DNA of 64,000 nt. It comes from Planctomycetales bacterium (lineage in GTDB: Bacteria > Planctomycetota > Planctomycetia > Planctomycetales > Planctomycetaceae). The notes beneath the pieces are model-generated. The model did not search any database. It saw nothing but the letters and a program-made list of their open reading frames with translations, and was not told where the DNA came from. Location of the stretch: positions 62,001 to 126,000 of the forward strand of contig JAPLOA010000048.1 of the NCBI GenBank assembly GCA_026400835.1, written 5' to 3'. Below, piece after piece: positions 37,402 through 47,121 of this stretch (positions are counted from its first letter, which is position 1; each line of letters opens with the position of its first letter). The position numbers and the translations under genes were made by a program.

Positions 37402-37500
37402 GGTGTGCCTGCGTTCGCCTGGGCGAACTCGTCACACCCTACCAATTCAAACATTTCCTGTAGGGTGTGACAAGTGAGCCTCAGCGAACGCAGGCACACC
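37402..37500. repeat. 99-bp nested inverted repeat, REPIN-like
   Basis: Outer arms GGTGTGCCTGCGTTCGC (37402-37418) and GCGAACGCAGGCACACC (37484-37500) are perfect 17-base complements; inner arms GTCACACCCTAC (37431-37442) and GTAGGGTGTGAC (37460-37471) are perfect 12-base complements. The loop is 17 bases and both spacers are 12. Read outward, each half starts GTAG and contains a small hairpin (GTTCGCC-TG-GGCGAAC in the left half), which is the plan of two inverted REPs. It lies between convergent genes and could also act as a terminator. Confidence 0.85.
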
Positions 37501-37509
37501 GATTTGTCT

Positions 37510-40500
37510 TTATGCAGCCTTTAAAGACCGAGCATTTGCGGCCCATTGAATCCAATCTGTCACTTCAGCCAGATCAGGCTTGCGGCCATTGCGGATAATC
37601 CGTTCGCCTTCTTTGCTACTTGAGAACGGCTCCACGATCGCCAAGAGTTCCGCTGGTTTCTGAGATGCGAGGTTCTCCGGCGTCGTTACTCGACAGGCAA
37701 CCAGAATCTGCGCGTCATGGCCACGCAGTTCAGGAATCTGGCACATCAGTCGCGACTGGGCCTGCCACTGCTGAATTACGGACGACGTAATTCGTCGATG
37801 GTTCAGTTTCTCGGCCAGTCGATCCGGTGCCATACTCAGCAGGTCTTCGATCGTCCGCACACCAATCGTTTCCATCATCTGAGCGGTTCGAGGCCCGATC
37901 GAAGGGGCTTTTTCCACCTCACTGGTGCGACTCAAAAAGAATCGCATACCGCCGGTTCGTTCCGCGGGGACAGCCTCCTCATCAACCGCAACGGGCTCCG
38001 CACTACGCTGGCGAGACACCTGTCGTTTGCGACGCGCTTCGCGCCGGGCACGACGTTCATCAGAGTTGAGGTCACCGACAACTCGTTTTCGTTTGCGAAG
38101 CCGCAGGTCACCTTCCGGGGAAGCGGCCGTCGCGACGGCACCTTCAACCACAGCATGCACCAGACTTCGCGGAGTCGATTTTACGGAGAAGCGACTGCGA
38201 CTGTGCCGAGCATCGTCGAGCGAGCGAGTGAACTGCCCAAATCGAGCCCAGTTGATGGACTGCTGACGATCGATCAGGCGTCCACCGCGTCGAAATCGAC
38301 TTCCCGCTTCGGAACGCTGAAAATCACTCACTCGATCGTAAACAGTTTCCGGTCGCAGCCGACTGAGCTCTTCAACAGTCGTAATCCCTGATGCAAACAG
38401 CAATGCGGCATCACTGCGACGCAACATCGGGACGCGAGTCGTCAATTCTGCCTGGCCACGAAGAGCATGGAGACGATCGACAGAAAGCAAGAAGCCCTTG
38501 TGTCGAGCCGCCTCTTCCAGTTGCGGAACCGTGCGGCTCAGCAAATCATCAATAGTGAGCACTCCGGCCGATCGCAGAGCTTCCAGTTCACCAAGCGTAA
38601 TTCCGGCGAGATCTTCAACACCGTGATCAACTTCCAGATAAAACAGCCAGTTTGTTGGCGTTGAAATATTTGTCGGCGTCGCTGCGATCGTCTCGACAGG
38701 GGCTGGCTGAAGATAAACGATCGGTTCGACAACAGGACGTTTCACTTCGACCGGAGGTTCAACATAGGCATGCAGTGGAGCCGGTGGCTCGGGAGCCAGG
38801 ATCACGGGAACTTCGATGCGGGACGCAAACGGGCGAACATCCGCATCGAATTGAGCAAACACATCACGAGCGTCCTTTCGACTTGTCAGCACGATCACTT
38901 GTTGCCCCGTCTGTGCCAACTCAGACAGTAATCTTACCGCCGCCGTCAGACGCCCCTCGTCAGCCGGAATCAGCACTTCTTCGAGTATCAGCGGCACATG
39001 CGCGTGAGTTTCCCTGCGGACCTGAATCAACGCGAGCCGAAGTGCCAGCGCAACAGCCTCGCGAGATTCGTGGCTTAGCTGTCCCGGGGTCTGTGGATCG
39101 ACATAGTGAAGAGTATTCAACAACAATCGGTCCGTCTGAATCGCTGAAACTCGGTGAACCTCACCCAGACTCAGTCGTTGAGCGTACAAAGAAGCGAGTT
39201 CAAAAACTCGCGAATGATTACGCCCCTTGAGCCGCTCCATGACTTCCCGCAGGCTAACTTCTGCTCGATCAAGCTGTCGTCGCTGTTCTTCCAGCAACGT
39301 GATCTCCGCATCAAGTCCCGCAATCTGCGCGCGGAGTGCGTCAAGCTGTTCGAGGCTGGCGGCTCCGGCAAGTTCCTGACGAAGTCGTTCGAGCAGTGAT
39401 CGCTTTAAAGTTCGTTCGCCGTCGGCATTTGTACGCTCACTCACCAGGGGAGTACGTTCGGCTCGCAACTGCTGCAGTTGGCTTTCAATCTCTGCTGCAG
39501 ATCGGAGTTCCGCCCCGGCCATGATAACACTGGCGGATGAATCACGGTGTCCGACGAAATCACAGGCCCCCTGCATCTGCGGAATGACGGATTCCAGCAG
39601 AATGTTTTCTGATCGAGCCAGATCCGCGCGAAGAGACGCGATCTGCTGCTCCAACAGACGCTCCATCTCAGTCGCCTCGGCCAAAGTCCCGTCGGCAATC
39701 CTGAGTTCCTGAGCATCAAAATAACTGGCCAGGCTTTTTTCGTGATGCCCCAGATATCGACATAACGCAGCGACTTCGCCGCGGATAACCCGGGCAAGAT
39801 CGGCGTCGCGACCGGATTCAAAAACAACCGCACCCGGAGCATTCAAACGATCAGTCAGGACCGTGACGCGATCTTCCAGTCGAGACACAATCGCGCGAAT
39901 CGAGCGGACATCTTCGTCGGCACCGGATGTCTGAACATTAGCAACACGTCGACTATCCGCTTCGTGAGAAATCAAGCCGCGAATTTCTCTCCATCGCTCC
40001 AGACGAGTGGTTAAGACGCGAATGTTGTCTTCAAGCTTCTGACGATTCAGGGGAAGCACATTTCGACGACGAATCTCCGGCAGCAGCAGTTCAAGGCGAG
40101 CAATCTCTGCATCAATCTCGCGTAACCGAATATCGGTACGATCGATGAAAAGAGTCAGCGTTTCAATTTCGCGAAGCAATTGTTCAATACGGCCAGGAAG
40201 ATCAGCCGCTGGCTTTCGCAATGACGCGATTTCTCCCTGCAGTTCGCCTTGTCGACGACGCAATTCGGAAATGTGATGAACAACTCCTCCCTGCACACCA
40301 TTACCATCACGATCTCGAACGGTCTGCAGCAATGCCGCTTCCGATTGTCGAAACTCGATATCGCTGACATCCGTCGCGGAACGAGTCTCCAGGCACAAAC
40401 GTGTCAGTGGGCCGAAGCGAGCAGATTCTTCGTATCCGGGAGCAAAGACTTCACGGTACACGTCGGTGGTGACCCAAGCCGGCAATTGATTGTCCTGGAC

Positions 40501-40812
40501 AACAAACTCTGAGCGATCCTGTTCGTCAGTCACGCTGAACTGCTGCAGGCCTGATGGATCCCAGGACCGGCGAACATTTCGAACTCCAGCACTGGACGAC
40601 ACTCGAATCATGCCAGACTCTGAAGTCGTCCGCGGAGCATCCACGTTGAAGCTTCGCGGGGAGCCCCACAGAAGCTCCCGCAGGAACCTTACGAAAGTCG
40701 ACTTTCCGGAGTCGTGAGCACCGTACAACACCGTGATTCGTCCAGAAAGGTTGTCCACGGCGGTATTCAACAACGACCCAAATCGGTCAATTCGTACATC
40801 CGTCAGTTGCAT
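37510..40812 (-). CDS. YhaN-like SMC-type ATPase fused to two DUF4332 modules
   Basis: 1100 residues. The N-terminus (LTDVRIDRFGSLLNTAVDNL, Walker A GAHDSGKS at 31-38) matches the YhaN/Rad50-like ABC ATPase type. Coiled coil runs to about 540 with no CxxC zinc hook. The C-terminal ATPase lobe at about 570-630 is degenerate: the signature is LSHESREAVALALRLAL instead of LSGG, and Walker B is PLILEEVLIPADEGR with Glu611-Glu612 where Asp is usual. Residues of about 710-850 and 950-1095 are helix-hairpin-helix-type DUF4332 modules (LAGITLGELEALRSAGVLTI, APSIGPRTAQMMETIGVRTI), separated by a basic Arg-rich linker. DUF4332 suggests DNA binding. It is encoded 66 bases after the YhaO-like gene, in one operon. 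Confidence 0.85.
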   Translation of the reverse strand: MQLTDVRIDRFGSLLNTAVDNLSGRITVLYGAHDSGKSTFVRFLRELLWGSPRSFNVDAPRTTSESGMIRVSSSAGVRNVRRSWDPSGLQQFSVTDEQDRSEFVVQDNQLPAWVTTDVYREVFAPGYEESARFGPLTRLCLETRSATDVSDIEFRQSEAALLQTVRDRDGNGVQGGVVHHISELRRRQGELQGEIASLRKPAADLPGRIEQLLREIETLTLFIDRTDIRLREIDAEIARLELLLPEIRRRNVLPLNRQKLEDNIRVLTTRLERWREIRGLISHEADSRRVANVQTSGADEDVRSIRAIVSRLEDRVTVLTDRLNAPGAVVFESGRDADLARVIRGEVAALCRYLGHHEKSLASYFDAQELRIADGTLAEATEMERLLEQQIASLRADLARSENILLESVIPQMQGACDFVGHRDSSASVIMAGAELRSAAEIESQLQQLRAERTPLVSERTNADGERTLKRSLLERLRQELAGAASLEQLDALRAQIAGLDAEITLLEEQRRQLDRAEVSLREVMERLKGRNHSRVFELASLYAQRLSLGEVHRVSAIQTDRLLLNTLHYVDPQTPGQLSHESREAVALALRLALIQVRRETHAHVPLILEEVLIPADEGRLTAAVRLLSELAQTGQQVIVLTSRKDARDVFAQFDADVRPFASRIEVPVILAPEPPAPLHAYVEPPVEVKRPVVEPIVYLQPAPVETIAATPTNISTPTNWLFYLEVDHGVEDLAGITLGELEALRSAGVLTIDDLLSRTVPQLEEAARHKGFLLSVDRLHALRGQAELTTRVPMLRRSDAALLFASGITTVEELSRLRPETVYDRVSDFQRSEAGSRFRRGGRLIDRQQSINWARFGQFTRSLDDARHSRSRFSVKSTPRSLVHAVVEGAVATAASPEGDLRLRKRKRVVGDLNSDERRARREARRKRQVSRQRSAEPVAVDEEAVPAERTGGMRFFLSRTSEVEKAPSIGPRTAQMMETIGVRTIEDLLSMAPDRLAEKLNHRRITSSVIQQWQAQSRLMCQIPELRGHDAQILVACRVTTPENLASQKPAELLAIVEPFSSSKEGERIIRNGRKPDLAEVTDWIQWAANARSLKAA

Positions 40813-40878
40813 TGTTTTATCCCGAATTTCAACGGATCGAAAAAAGCCTCAAAATTCCCGGTTTCTGCCCGACTTGAA

Positions 40879-42006
40879 TCAGGCCACACGGCGCAGCAGA
40901 TCAAGCCCTACCGCAGCTTCACTGCCACATCCAAGCGGTAAACCAATCACATGCGACTCTGCTATGCTGCGCCGCGAAGACTCGCGATTCAACCGCTCGC
41001 GAACAACGGCCGAGAATTCATTGGCCACGGCCGAATGATGCCCGACAACATCCACAGAACTACTGTCCGAAAAACGTATGCGACACGGCCAGGCTCCCGA
41101 ATGTCCCGCGTTCAAACCTGCGCGAAGATCTCGCAGCAAATCAATCTCACAGAGCGATTTCGCTGCGGCAGAAGTCATGCTGAGATGCCCGTCAATGACC
41201 CATTCCACAACGGTGGTACATCGACCGGAAGTCCCGATCGCGCGACTTCTCTCACACAACATTTCACACAATTGCGACGCAGGCATTCTGGCCGGTAAGG
41301 AGATCAATTCCTGCGAGAAGCGAATAACATCCGTCGAGCAGAAACGAGAAGTAATTGCCTGACGATGCAGATCGGCTTCAACCATCTGGCATCCAAAGTG
41401 ACCACGCTCAACCGGGCCCAACGACTGCGGGCTGCCAGCCGACATTCGCAGATGTCGATCATGAGCTACCGCGACGCCATCAAATGAATTGGCCATCGAC
41501 GACGGCAACGTTGATGGGACAACGACATAAGCCAGATCTGACAACGGACGAACAGATTCTGCACCGGCGAACTCAATGCCCAATGCTCCCGACCGCGTGG
41601 GGACAAGCCGGGAACTGACCATCCACTCGGTCGTGCCGGACGCAGAATTCCAAACATCCAATCTCTGACCGGGGGCCAGCAGGATCGCATCGAGGCAACG
41701 TAAAGCGGAATGTTCGGACGCTGGATAGCCCGCCAGCACCAGACTGACTCCATGCTCGCGAAGCGATGCCGCATGCGACATCAGCCATGCCAAAGCGAGG
41801 TCCAGATCCTGATCGGATTCCGTGAGTCGCCCAGCGACGACGAGGAACTGACAACGACCAGCAATTGCCGCTTCAATCACGTTCACAACCGCTGTGCGAA
41901 CTGCTGAAGACGCCACCTTACGCAACCAGTCGGGACTATCGGACAATCCTGCAACCGGTGATGCCAGCCGTAAATGATCGGTATGCAAAAAACGAATTGT
42001 CGACAT
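40879..42006 (-). CDS. SbcD/YhaO-like protein with lost metal-binding residues
   Basis: 375 residues. The N-terminus FLHTDHLRLASPVAGL aligns without gaps to the YhaO motif F-I-H-x-A-D-L-H-L-D-S-P, but the metal ligands Asp, His and Asp are replaced by His11, Arg13 and Ala15. GD becomes AGR (Arg60 in LVVAGRLTESD) and GNHD becomes AGYPASEHS. Only a remote AHDRHLRM remains of the ALGHxH motif, followed by the family hallmark GSPQSLGPVERGHFGCQMVEAD. The fold should therefore be retained while nuclease chemistry is lost. The operon order (this gene, then the SMC-like ATPase) copies yhaO-yhaN and sbcD-sbcC. A structural role is inferred. Confidence 0.75.
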   Translation of the reverse strand: MSTIRFLHTDHLRLASPVAGLSDSPDWLRKVASSAVRTAVVNVIEAAIAGRCQFLVVAGRLTESDQDLDLALAWLMSHAASLREHGVSLVLAGYPASEHSALRCLDAILLAPGQRLDVWNSASGTTEWMVSSRLVPTRSGALGIEFAGAESVRPLSDLAYVVVPSTLPSSMANSFDGVAVAHDRHLRMSAGSPQSLGPVERGHFGCQMVEADLHRQAITSRFCSTDVIRFSQELISLPARMPASQLCEMLCERSRAIGTSGRCTTVVEWVIDGHLSMTSAAAKSLCEIDLLRDLRAGLNAGHSGAWPCRIRFSDSSSVDVVGHHSAVANEFSAVVRERLNRESSRRSIAESHVIGLPLGCGSEAAVGLDLLRRVA

Positions 42007-42073
42007 CCATGCCTCCCTGCATCGGAATCAAATGCTTTTCAACCAGCATTGCCGGCGGTCCAAAACCCCCGAA

Positions 42074-42111
42074 GCACCAAAACTGTACAAAAGCACCAAA
42101 ACTGTACAAAA
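42074..42111. repeat. Tandem 19-bp direct repeat upstream of the YhaO-like operon
   Basis: GCACCAAAACTGTACAAAA occurs at 42074 and again at 42093, back to back. It lies 70-100 bases upstream of the YhaO-like start codon, so it may be an operator. Each unit contains the palindromic TGTACA. Confidence 0.7.
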
Positions 42112-42159
42112 TCACCAGAAGCACAACCAGACCACTTCGGCAAAAACTGCCACTAGACG

Positions 42160-43143
42160 CTATTTCGGTGCGTGACGGTCGATGCTCGCCACGACCGATG
42201 AGTGGACCTTTCCGTTCGTCACGACCATGCCTTCGTTCACCGCCATCGTGGAACCCTGACTGAAATCCGCAGCAGCCCCCTTGATGTCCGTCACCCGTCC
42301 GCCGGCCTCAAGAACGAGAAGCACGCCGCCAGCGTGATCCCAGATTTTCTCCTGGTAGCCTTTGCGAGTCGGCAGTCGCAAATACAGATCTGCATCGCCC
42401 CGGGCGACGGCAAGATATTTACACTGGCTGTCCATTCGTACGGGCTCTTTGTGAATCGCCAGATCTCCGGCAATCAACCCTGACCAATCATGAGAACTAT
42501 GTCCGGATTCAACGGACTCACAGAAGATCAACTCTGAAGTCACATCGGTGGCAGAAACCTCAATCGCCGTCGCCGCGCTTTCGGGACGATCCAATGGCTG
42601 TGCCCATGCGCCGTGACCGCGAATGGCCCAGGCGAGGACTCCGTCGGGGGACGAGGGATCTCCGGATGGCATGTTCGGGCAACCCAGCACACCAACTTCG
42701 ATCACGCCGTCAATAATCAGCGCCAAGGAAATGGCATATTGTTCTTTGCGAAGAAATCCTTTCGTCCCGTCGATAGGGTCCAGAGTCCAGAATCGCGGGC
42801 TATACTCTGACGCGCTACCACGATCGATCCAGTCGCAAACTTCGACCGGAGAACCACTCACGCCCGCCTTGGCACATTCTTCGACAACTCGCTGGAGAAA
42901 CTCTGCCCCGGCTGGCTGCCTCAACTCGGCCGCACCTTCTTCTCCGATGACCGGGTCCTGAGGAAAATGCTGCTGCAGAACGCGACAGACCAGGGCCTGA
43001 CTCGCATAGTCAGCGACGGTCACGGGGCTATTGTCTTTTTTTGCAAGAGACTCTGTGGTGATTGACGACTGCACCGAGCGACACGCCACGGCTGCCTGTC
43101 GAACCGCTTCCAGAGCAGCTTTTAGTTCCAATTCAAACGACAT
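42160..43143 (-). CDS. Inositol-monophosphatase-family 3'(2'),5'-bisphosphate nucleotidase-like enzyme
   Basis: Metal- and Li-sensitive phosphatase fold, 327 residues. Metal-site motifs are VIGEEGAAEL, WTLDPIDGTKGFLRKEQYAI and WDHAGGVLLVLEAGG. The combination with VADYASQALVCRVL and an insertion between motifs (SPVEVCDWIDRG...) fits Hal2/CysQ-type enzymes that remove the 3'-phosphate from PAP better than plain inositol phosphatases. Substrate assignment therefore is moderately confident; family assignment is strong. Cytoplasmic. It is encoded 153 bases upstream of the YhaO-like gene on the same strand and could be co-transcribed. Confidence 0.9.
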   Translation of the reverse strand: MSFELELKAALEAVRQAAVACRSVQSSITTESLAKKDNSPVTVADYASQALVCRVLQQHFPQDPVIGEEGAAELRQPAGAEFLQRVVEECAKAGVSGSPVEVCDWIDRGSASEYSPRFWTLDPIDGTKGFLRKEQYAISLALIIDGVIEVGVLGCPNMPSGDPSSPDGVLAWAIRGHGAWAQPLDRPESAATAIEVSATDVTSELIFCESVESGHSSHDWSGLIAGDLAIHKEPVRMDSQCKYLAVARGDADLYLRLPTRKGYQEKIWDHAGGVLLVLEAGGRVTDIKGAAADFSQGSTMAVNEGMVVTNGKVHSSVVASIDRHAPK

Positions 43144-43411
43144 TTAAATTCTCGCGAGCTAAACCCTTTTGAACCTATCCACATTGAAAACCGTGCTTTT
43201 GATCAGAAGCCAACGAAGGTAACGACGTTCAAGCATCTGCGAGTCGTTCGTTGCCTTTGTTCTACTGTCTGCGGCCACGATTGAGGTGATGGTCCGGAAA
43301 AAACATCCGGCGATCACCCGGCCTCAATTCCTCCGCCCGAAGAGCACCTCTGTTCGTACCTTGTCGTTAACTGACGTCGGGACAGGGGCTTACTGAAGGC
43401 GGGGAATGATA

Positions 43412-45166
43412 TCAACCGCGTCGCGTTGGAGGAGTGTACACGGCGGCAAAGCTGATTTCTGTCCGCAATGATTCGCTTGCTTCAGCTCGTCGAGCTTCAA
43501 TGCGAACGCCGTAAGGCTGTCGCACCGCGACTTTCAGTCGAACCTGGTCATCACTTGCAGGTTCGCATTCAACTTCGGGAAGACCTGCTAACGGCGGCGA
43601 AAAGGGAACATGCAGATGAGCTCGTTTTTGCCCCACTTCGAAGAACACCTGAATCGTGCCTTCAACCATTTCTCCACCATGATCGTCACGAATACGCTCC
43701 AGACGCATGTCGGCGGTTGATTGTTGCACGGTCCGAGTAACTCCCGCTCCGACCGACGGAGTACTCGCCTCCATCACCGATTCCTCAAGATCTTCCGATG
43801 GAGATTCGTCCTGCTCGGACCTCAGCTCCTGCTCACGAATCTCCCGATCCATCTCACGTAACGATTTCTCCCGGGATCCTGGCGAAGACGGCACGGCCGA
43901 ATCCGGCTCCGATAGCGGGCGAGGTCGAAAACCCGGGGCAATCGTTGACGGAAGCGGTGCTGTAAGAGCAGTTGAATTCATCGCCGTATTCAATGAGACC
44001 GCATGAACGGGGGCGACCGGCGGTTGAGGTATCGTCACGGGTAGCAATGAAACGGGCGGAAGACTCACAACACCCTGACCGTGCCCCGAGTTCGCAAATG
44101 CTGTGTTCCCCGGCGCAGAGGAAGGCAATGGCGGAGGTGACGTCGGTTTTGGAGACTGAACAGGAGTCTGGAAGCCGACGGGGGTCTGAAATCCCACTGG
44201 CGTAGACGTCTTGCCGGATGGTTCCGTCAACGGTCGCCGTGAAGACGTTGAATAGGTGCCGGCAACGGTATTGCCAGTTGCTGCATTCCCCGTGGCCCCA
44301 CCTAACGTAGACGGTGCCTCTGAAGATCTTGCAGCCGGCTTTGGCAAAGGAGTCAAGTTACCCCAATAAGGCTGCGAATCTGGAGGCGACCCAACAGGCA
44401 TGGGTGGCAACGGAGGAGGCGTTAGTTCGGACGCCCGCTTCGAAGACTCCGACTGCTCGTCGACGACACGCCGACGTTCGGAACGCGGCAATTCTTCTGC
44501 TCGACGTGACTGCGACACACCGATCCGACTCATTTGCCGACCGGTACCATAGAACGGATCCACCCACGGATCTCGAGCTTCCACAGTTCCGGATGGGCCC
44601 GTCGTTGCTGGTGCCGATCTGCTAAGCCAATACTCCGTGCGCGGTGCGACATCGTCAAAGTGAACCTGCGGCGCATCAATGTCGAGTTCGGTCAGATACG
44701 CATCAGTCAACGGTTGAAGATAAGACTTGCGATCTCGCGGAATCGCAAAAACCTCATCCGGCAACGGACTCATGATCGCGATGATTCCAAATACGAATAC
44801 GCCGATTGTCAGCCATGGCTTCAGCGGCGACCCAACAGGCATCAGATTGTAAGCGATGAAGCACGGCGGCAGCAGTGTGAGCATGCCAGCAAAGAACAAC
44901 CCAGGGGATTCTTCTGCAGAAGTTCTCCCCGGAGAAAACAACAACCAGCCAAAAATCGCAAGGAAAGTTGCATACGCGGATAGCAGCAACGCGGCAGGTT
45001 CCCAAGCCTGAACTCGGATGATCCGAGAGTGCTGACCGCGCCATAACAGCCACGCCACAACCACAAGCGATACCCAGGCCATAATAGCCAATGCACGTCG
45101 TCCCTGAATCCGCCGACCATGAGATGATGTCATGCGAGCGGGCCTCCTGCCTTGATTGTTTGACAT
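43412..45166 (-). CDS. Membrane protein with long proline/serine-rich region
   Basis: 584 residues. Four hydrophobic spans occur in the first 140 residues (about 27-43, 57-77, 88-108 and 117-135), then a cytoplasmic or periplasmic disordered section of about 270 residues rich in Pro, Ser, Thr and Gly (including a GFQTPVGFQTPVQSPKPTS repeat), a charged helix (SLREMDREIREQELRSEQDE) and a C-terminal ~110-residue beta domain (GEMVEGTIQVFFEVGQKRAH, VRLKVAVRQPYGVRIEARRA). No domain name can be assigned. It could be a membrane anchor for an assembly, but that is inference. Confidence 0.78.
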   Translation of the reverse strand: MSNNQGRRPARMTSSHGRRIQGRRALAIMAWVSLVVVAWLLWRGQHSRIIRVQAWEPAALLLSAYATFLAIFGWLLFSPGRTSAEESPGLFFAGMLTLLPPCFIAYNLMPVGSPLKPWLTIGVFVFGIIAIMSPLPDEVFAIPRDRKSYLQPLTDAYLTELDIDAPQVHFDDVAPRTEYWLSRSAPATTGPSGTVEARDPWVDPFYGTGRQMSRIGVSQSRRAEELPRSERRRVVDEQSESSKRASELTPPPLPPMPVGSPPDSQPYWGNLTPLPKPAARSSEAPSTLGGATGNAATGNTVAGTYSTSSRRPLTEPSGKTSTPVGFQTPVGFQTPVQSPKPTSPPPLPSSAPGNTAFANSGHGQGVVSLPPVSLLPVTIPQPPVAPVHAVSLNTAMNSTALTAPLPSTIAPGFRPRPLSEPDSAVPSSPGSREKSLREMDREIREQELRSEQDESPSEDLEESVMEASTPSVGAGVTRTVQQSTADMRLERIRDDHGGEMVEGTIQVFFEVGQKRAHLHVPFSPPLAGLPEVECEPASDDQVRLKVAVRQPYGVRIEARRAEASESLRTEISFAAVYTPPTRRG

Positions 45167-45278
45167 GCAGCGATGAAGACCACGCTGCTCCCCCAGATTA
45201 AATAGTCTCCCGGAACCGCCTGAAATCTAGCGATTCACAGGGAAGGTCTGCAAGGTTGCTCAGCCACCGTTTTGCGAA

Positions 45279-47063
45279 TCATCGCAGTCCGCAGGCTTTC
45301 AGAAACTTCTCTTCAAACTGAGGATCAGGCATCAGGCACGGATGTTTGTACTGCTCCGCGCTGCCTCCGGAGCCGGATTGACGCAAACTTGTGAATGACT
45401 TCCATGCATCCGGAGACAGCTCCTGAACGCGAATCATCTGCAGCCGTCCGGTGTGGCGTTTCTCACCATATTCGACGTTTCTGCGACAAAGATCTTCGTC
45501 CAGCGCCATCGCAAACTGGCTCTGCGCATTGTTCTGAGCGGCCAAGGGTAGCGGCCCGCGTCCGCTACCATCGCTTCCGCCAGAATCTCTCCCTACAGCT
45601 GAAACCGCTCGATGACTCGCAGACTTGTCGTTCGATCGTCCCACATAAAGAGTATACCCCGGTGGTTCTCCCCAGCACGGTGTCAGCGTGTAGATCTGAG
45701 GACTGAGGCCAGTCAGACTGCACGCGGTTCGCACGGACTCCACGACCTGCGACTCAGCAATCTTTTCTCCAGTGATGCTTGAAATATGCGCGCCTTTGTG
45801 GCGGAACTCAAGGATCGGAGTGGTGCCATAAAAGCCAACGCAACGCACAACGTCCTGAATGTTGTAACGATACAATCCGGAGCTGGTCGTCAGCAGAATA
45901 AAGTACTCACGCCCTTCTTCCAGTTCATGGGCTTCCAGAACAACAGGCTGAGTCGACTCTGATTCTCTGACCGGAATAAACTCGAAGAAGTGCGTTTGAA
46001 CTTCAAGGATGCCGGCCGAACTATTGTCTTCCAGAGGAAGTGTCATTCGCCCTTCGCTGGCATGCAGTCCATGGTCACGGACAGGCACATCATCAAACTG
46101 CTGTTTCAACCGAGGAATATAGGCGGCCGCACTTCCGCCGCACCAAACCCCAAGCACTCCCAGCATTGGCCAGCATGATCGCGGCCGAAAGCCACCGTGC
46201 TCTTGAACGATACTCTCAAGGACACCGGCTCGCACACGATTCGCTCGGAGGCGTTTTCGCATGAGACCACGAATAGACTCGGGCAGTTCACAGCCACTGA
46301 GGCCACCATCGCGAATGTCACGAATCAATGACTCAGCGTGCTGATTAGCATGATCAAGCAACTGCAGTAAGGTGCTGGGATTTGCAGTAATCAGCATTCC
46401 GACATAAGGATCAGCCAACGCCATTCTGAGAATTGTATAGCGTTTGGCCTCGGCATCACCAATCTCTGCCACAGCAGAAGGAACCGTATACAACGTACGG
46501 ACGATGGTGCTCTGCATGGCCGCAACCAGTCCGCTGATATTGCCGCACGGAGTCCCACCCGGCGTCGTAAATCTGCGATGACTGCTGCTGATCTGAACGA
46601 TGTTCAGTTTCTGCAGTCGAGCATGCTCTGAATACGTCCCGATCCCCCACATTTGCCAGCCACGGCGATAATCATGCAGGAACCGATCCGTAACCGGGAT
46701 CAGCTTTGACTCAGATGTCGTACCGCTTGTCACGGCAAACATCTGCAGTCGGTTAGCACTTCCCAGCAACGCCTGATGCTCCCCTGCAGCAACACGCTGA
46801 ACGTAGGGTCGCACGAGTTCATAGTCAGCAACAGGGACCGCACTTCGGAATTCGCTGAGCGACATTCCCGAGGACAGGCGACGATCGCGTGAAAACTGGC
46901 TGTCGTGATTCAGCTGCAACAAGCCACGAAGCACTGCCTGCTGACTGTCTCGACAACCCACCCTGGCCGCCGCCAGGAACTCGCGCTGCGATTGACGCAT
47001 TCGGCGACGGAGAAATGTTCCGGCCGCAGCACGCATTCGATAAGCCAGCGGAATCTTACTCAT
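45279..47063 (-). CDS. GH3-family acyl-adenylate-forming enzyme
   Basis: GH3 proteins are acyl-adenylate-forming enzymes of the firefly-luciferase superfamily that in plants join amino acids to jasmonate or auxin. The 594-residue product holds the ATP/adenylate motif FAVTSGTTSESKLIPVTDRF, the motif RDHGLHASEGRMTLPLEDNS and YREYFILLTTSSGLYRYNIQD-like (observed: GREYFILLTTSSGLYRYNIQ), plus DVVRCVGFYGTTPILEFRHK. The ATG at 47063 has AGGGA six to seven bases upstream; an in-frame GTG precedes it. Bacterial substrates are unknown. Transcribed separately from the small basic protein gene, whose terminator lies between them. Confidence 0.9.
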   Translation of the reverse strand: MSKIPLAYRMRAAAGTFLRRRMRQSQREFLAAARVGCRDSQQAVLRGLLQLNHDSQFSRDRRLSSGMSLSEFRSAVPVADYELVRPYVQRVAAGEHQALLGSANRLQMFAVTSGTTSESKLIPVTDRFLHDYRRGWQMWGIGTYSEHARLQKLNIVQISSSHRRFTTPGGTPCGNISGLVAAMQSTIVRTLYTVPSAVAEIGDAEAKRYTILRMALADPYVGMLITANPSTLLQLLDHANQHAESLIRDIRDGGLSGCELPESIRGLMRKRLRANRVRAGVLESIVQEHGGFRPRSCWPMLGVLGVWCGGSAAAYIPRLKQQFDDVPVRDHGLHASEGRMTLPLEDNSSAGILEVQTHFFEFIPVRESESTQPVVLEAHELEEGREYFILLTTSSGLYRYNIQDVVRCVGFYGTTPILEFRHKGAHISSITGEKIAESQVVESVRTACSLTGLSPQIYTLTPCWGEPPGYTLYVGRSNDKSASHRAVSAVGRDSGGSDGSGRGPLPLAAQNNAQSQFAMALDEDLCRRNVEYGEKRHTGRLQMIRVQELSPDAWKSFTSLRQSGSGGSAEQYKHPCLMPDPQFEEKFLKACGLR

Positions 47064-47121
47064 CACGGTCCCTGGGCTGCGAATCCAGCGATCTTTACCT
47101 TAAACATGAAACGGCCAACAA

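Noticed and set aside
40879-42006. Active SbcD/YhaO nuclease
   Set aside because: The residues that bind metal in the family (DxH, GD, GNHD) are all replaced, so activity is not claimed.
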